Shown piece by piece: positions 5,795 to 7,674 of a DNA stretch of 7,674 nucleotides (positions are counted from its first letter, which is position 1; each line of letters starts with the position of its first letter). Source of the stretch: Candidatus Binatota bacterium (lineage in GTDB: Bacteria > Desulfobacterota > Binatia > Bin18); assembly GCA_011523315.1 (NCBI GenBank), contig WTHE01000714.1:1-7674 (forward strand), given 5' to 3'. The position numbers and the translations under genes were made by a program. The notes under the pieces are model-generated. The model was given only the letters and a program-made list of their open reading frames with translations. It made no database searches and had not been told where the DNA came from.

Positions 5795-6892
5795 TCAGTA
5801 CATGATGACACTCCGGGCGACCTCGCCCCGCTCCATCCAGTCGAACGCCGCGTTGATGTCTTCCAGCCCGATCCGGCGTGAGACCAGTTCATCAAGTTTG
5901 AGCTTGCCCTGCACGTACAGGTCGAGCAGGCGGGGCATATCGACGCTGGGCCGGGCTGAGCCGTAGATGGAGCCCTTGAGGGTCTTTTCCTGCAACAGCG
6001 AAACCGTCGGGATGGTCAGCATATCGTCGGGTTTGGCCACCCCCACGACGACTGCGGTGCCGCCGGGCCGAATCGAATTGTAGGCCTGGACTGCGGTATC
6101 CGAGCGACCGATGACCTCAAACGCATAGTCGGCGCCCAGGCCGTCGGTCAGGCTGAGTACCTGATCGACCGGATCGCCGTCTTGGGGGTTGACGCGGTGG
6201 GTCGCCCCGAACTGGGTCGCCAGCTCCAGCTTGGCGGTGTTGAGATCCACCGCGATGATTTTCTCGGCCCCGGCCAGGACCGCGCCCTGCACCGTGTTCA
6301 AGCCCACCCCGCCACAGCCGATGACGACCACGCTGGTGCCGGGCTCAACCTTGGCTGTGTTGATCGCCGCGCCCACCCCGGTCATGACCCCGCAGCCAAC
6401 CAGGGCCGCAGCTTCGAACGGCACGTCGGAGCGAATCTTGACCACCCCGCTGTCCGGCACCACGGCGTATTCGGCAAAGGATGACACGCCGGTGAAGTGT
6501 CTGATCTCGGTGTCACCCTTATGCAGCCGCGAGGTGCCGTCCGGCAGGTAGCCCTGGAACAGCTCCAGGTTGCCGGTCTGGCACAGCTGCGGCCGACCGG
6601 TGACACAATAGCCACACCGGCTGCACGACGGCCGCCACGACAGAATCACATGGTCGCCGGGTTTGACGGCCGTCACGTCGGCGCCGACCTCCTCGACAAC
6701 GCCGGCGCCTTCGTGGCCGAGCACTGCGGGCGGAGGCGGGAAGGGAATACTGCCATTCATGACCGACAGGTCGCTGTGGCAGACGCCGCTGGCGGCGATT
6801 TTGACCAGCACTTCGGTCCGCTTGGGCGCGTCGATCTGGATGTCTTCGACGCTGAGCGGGGCGTTGTGTTCATAGAATACGGCAGCTTTCAT
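5795..6892 (-). CDS. Zinc-dependent MDR alcohol dehydrogenase
   Basis: A 365-residue medium-chain dehydrogenase/reductase oxidising an alcohol to an aldehyde with NAD, or the reverse. The catalytic zinc ligands Cys38 (GVCHSD), His60 with Glu61 (GHEGAG) and Cys167 (GCGVMTGVGAA) are all present. The structural zinc site is complete (Cys90, Cys93, Cys96, Cys104). The Rossmann motif GCGGVG (192-197) and the following acidic Asp216 (IAVDLN) favour NAD over NADP. It resembles the class III / AdhC branch that includes thiol-adduct formaldehyde dehydrogenases, but substrate cannot be fixed from sequence. I chose ATG 6892 (MKAAVFYEH) rather than the in-frame ATG 33 nt upstream at 6925: a perfect AGGAGG lies 8 nt before it, and the family normally begins with this sequence. 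Der follows after 12 bp on the same strand, so the two are probably co-transcribed, an unusual pairing of a metabolic gene with a housekeeping GTPase. Confidence 0.95.
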   Translation of the reverse strand: MKAAVFYEHNAPLSVEDIQIDAPKRTEVLVKIAASGVCHSDLSVMNGSIPFPPPPAVLGHEGAGVVEEVGADVTAVKPGDHVILSWRPSCSRCGYCVTGRPQLCQTGNLELFQGYLPDGTSRLHKGDTEIRHFTGVSSFAEYAVVPDSGVVKIRSDVPFEAAALVGCGVMTGVGAAINTAKVEPGTSVVVIGCGGVGLNTVQGAVLAGAEKIIAVDLNTAKLELATQFGATHRVNPQDGDPVDQVLSLTDGLGADYAFEVIGRSDTAVQAYNSIRPGGTAVVVGVAKPDDMLTIPTVSLLQEKTLKGSIYGSARPSVDMPRLLDLYVQGKLKLDELVSRRIGLEDINAAFDWMERGEVARSVIMY

Positions 6893-6900
6893 GGGCAAAT

Positions 6901-6906
6901 CCTCCT
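6901..6906 (-). promoter_or_regulatory. Strong Shine-Dalgarno deciding the alcohol dehydrogenase start
   Basis: AGGAGG on the minus strand, 8 nt before ATG 6892. The upstream in-frame ATG at 6925 has no purine-rich sequence in front, so the longer 376-residue reading is probably an over-extension. Confidence 0.8.
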
Positions 6907-6963
6907 GTTCGTTTTGTGTGCTCATATCACTATTGAGGCCGTTGCAGGATCCCCCCCACAGCG

Positions 6964-7146
6964 TCGAGGGACGAGACTTGTCTTCGTGGCGAGTGTGATG
7001 CTGAATGGCGCGATCTCTCCCGGCGTATTGCCTGTCGCTACGTGGATGCGGCGTCTGCCGACTACTCTATCAACGAGACCATCGACCAGCCCCGGGCGTT
7101 GATCGGGGTGGCCCTGGCGGCGCCCTCACGCCAGCTCTCCGACATG
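6964..7146 (+). pseudogene. Possible remnant of a pyridoxamine-5'-phosphate-oxidase-like protein (C-terminal part)
   Basis: The stretch between the MAPEG and alcohol dehydrogenase genes (6893-7218) has no intact gene. In one plus-strand frame, open from 6937, it reads like real protein: LRGECDAEWRDLSRRIACRY (from about 6982), then VDAASADYSINETIDQPRALIGVAL with a helix-then-strand character. That pattern resembles the segment near the C-terminus of PPOX/flavin-reductase-like split-barrel proteins, where a helical RIAxRY region is followed by xxQPRxLIxV before the last strand. There is no start codon or ribosome binding site before 7144, and no glycine/FMN-binding N-terminal half, so it would be a decayed fragment. 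After about 7146 the frame turns into G/A-rich low-complexity sequence and the family likeness ends. The match is from memory of family patterns only and could be chance. Confidence 0.35.
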
Positions 7147-7178
7147 GGGAAGGGTGGAGAGGCCGGGAGTGTGGAGGG

Positions 7179-7203
7179 GCGGAAGGGGAGAGCGTCCTTC
7201 CGC
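7179..7203. terminator. Hairpin downstream of the MAPEG gene, possible terminator
   Basis: GCGGAAGG (7179-7186) and CCTTCCGC (7196-7203) form a perfect 8-bp stem with a 9-nt loop. It lies 15 nt past the MAPEG stop on the minus strand, a suitable place for transcription to end. No run of T follows on either strand, so it is not a classical intrinsic terminator; it may be a Rho-type or mRNA-stabilising hairpin. Confidence 0.35.
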
Positions 7204-7218
7204 TGGGCCTGTCTGTCC

Positions 7219-7611
7219 CTAGCCGGCCATGAACGCCGCGATGCACAGAATGACGCCGCCCAGATAGGTGCCCAGGGCTCCCACGGCGCGCAGCGGATGG
7301 GCGTTGTCCAGGCTCGCGCTCATGATCATGCCGAGCGCATGAAGATAGCGGCAGGCGGTGACCAGGATCATGGTCCACATCACCCAGCCGGCCAGTTCAT
7401 CGCCCCTGGCCACGATGAGCATGAGCAGGGCCAGCATGGGTGCGTATTCGGCGGCATTGCCGTGAGCCCGGACCATCTTATGCAGGCGGTCTGCGGGGTC
7501 GGCATCCGTGCCTGCGCTGGTTCCAGTTTGTCCCCGCGTGATCGAAACCATAAAACCAAGTCCAAAGATCAACAAACCCAAGAGACCGGAACACACAACT
7601 GCGGTTTCCAT
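7219..7611 (-). CDS. MAPEG-family membrane protein
   Basis: A 130-residue integral membrane protein, the usual length for MAPEG (membrane-associated proteins in eicosanoid and glutathione metabolism). Four hydrophobic helices are visible, near 4-24, 54-70, 75-98 and 107-128. The family signature is in the loop leading into helix 2, RAHGNAAEYAP (48-58), with the conserved Arg48, His50, Asn52, Glu55 and Pro58. A loop rich in Thr, Gly, Asp and Ala (28-40) separates helix 1 from this motif. Characterised members are glutathione transferases or peroxidases, but many bacterial ones have no known activity, so I do not assign one. The start is supported by AAGGAGG 5 nt before the ATG. Nothing coding is seen between it and the right edge. 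The zinc alcohol dehydrogenase lies downstream on the same strand, but 326 bp with a hairpin separate them, so a shared transcript is doubtful. Confidence 0.92.
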   Translation of the reverse strand: METAVVCSGLLGLLIFGLGFMVSITRGQTGTSAGTDADPADRLHKMVRAHGNAAEYAPMLALLMLIVARGDELAGWVMWTMILVTACRYLHALGMIMSASLDNAHPLRAVGALGTYLGGVILCIAAFMAG

Positions 7612-7616
7612 AGACG

Positions 7617-7623
7617 CCTCCTT
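7617..7623 (-). promoter_or_regulatory. Strong Shine-Dalgarno of the MAPEG gene
   Basis: AAGGAGG on the minus strand with a 5-nt gap to ATG 7611. It fixes the start and contrasts with the weak or absent ribosome binding sites of the genes left of 5800. Confidence 0.75.
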
Positions 7624-7674
7624 ACTGGATGTGGGATGTCTGACGCTCTCCTTAACCCCGGACCAGGCCCATCC

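Noticed and set aside
6893..6925. Upstream in-frame ATG extending the alcohol dehydrogenase by 11 residues
   Set aside because: No ribosome binding site precedes it, the true AGGAGG lies inside this extension, and the family starts at MKAAV.
7005..7232. 75-codon plus-strand open frame with its own ATG
   Set aside because: Arg/Gly-rich with no domain; the neighbouring frame of the same stretch looks more protein-like, and the frame runs into the antisense of the MAPEG gene.
7187..7651. 10-bp inverted copies of GACGCTCTCC flanking the MAPEG gene (7187-7196 and 7642-7651)
   Set aside because: Ten bases is short for a GC-rich region, there is no target-site duplication or transposase, and one copy is part of the hairpin; chance is the simplest explanation.

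Overview
The window is GC-rich, densely packed bacterial DNA with a normal chromosomal gene layout. It holds seven protein-coding genes (one cut by the left edge), one probable gene remnant and several short palindromes. I see no tRNA, rRNA, CRISPR array, transposase or phage gene. The high GC, weak Shine-Dalgarno signals at several genes, a MAPEG protein, a lipobox lipoprotein and an MsbA-like exporter suggest an uncultured Gram-negative-type bacterium (deltaproteobacterial or Tectomicrobia-like lineages would fit). That assignment is an inference; no marker gene settles it.

Left block (1-4351). Two divergent transcription units share the 185-bp region 3026-3210. Leftwards run a membrane CDP-alcohol phosphatidyltransferase with a degenerate nucleotidyltransferase-like N-terminal domain (1772-3025) and, 27 bp later, an MsbA-type ABC exporter half-transporter (1744 to beyond position 1). 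Rightwards run a stand-alone MobA-like nucleotidyltransferase (3211-4026) and, 34 bp later, a small lipoprotein with two copies of a Cys-RGG-Tyr-Cys motif (4061-4351). The nucleotidyltransferase plus CDP-alcohol transferase combination recalls the inositol-1-phosphate cytidylyltransferase / di-myo-inositol-phosphate-phosphate synthase fusion. A reasonable inference is that the soluble enzyme makes a CDP-activated (poly)alcohol, the membrane enzyme transfers its phospho-alcohol to a lipid or polyol acceptor, and the ABC protein flips or exports the product. The substrate is unknown. The shared region carries a 15-bp palindrome over a plausible promoter, a separate REP-like palindrome, and a -10-like box placed for leaderless transcription of the nucleotidyltransferase.

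Right block (4373-7611), all on the minus strand. A MAPEG-family membrane protein (7611-7219) is followed by about 326 bp without an intact gene. That gap holds a hairpin and a probable plus-strand remnant resembling the C-terminal part of a pyridoxamine-5'-phosphate-oxidase-like protein. Next come a zinc-dependent MDR alcohol dehydrogenase (6892-5795, start fixed by a strong AGGAGG) and, 12 bp later, the ribosome-assembly GTPase Der (5782-4373), which ends convergently 21 bp from the lipoprotein gene.
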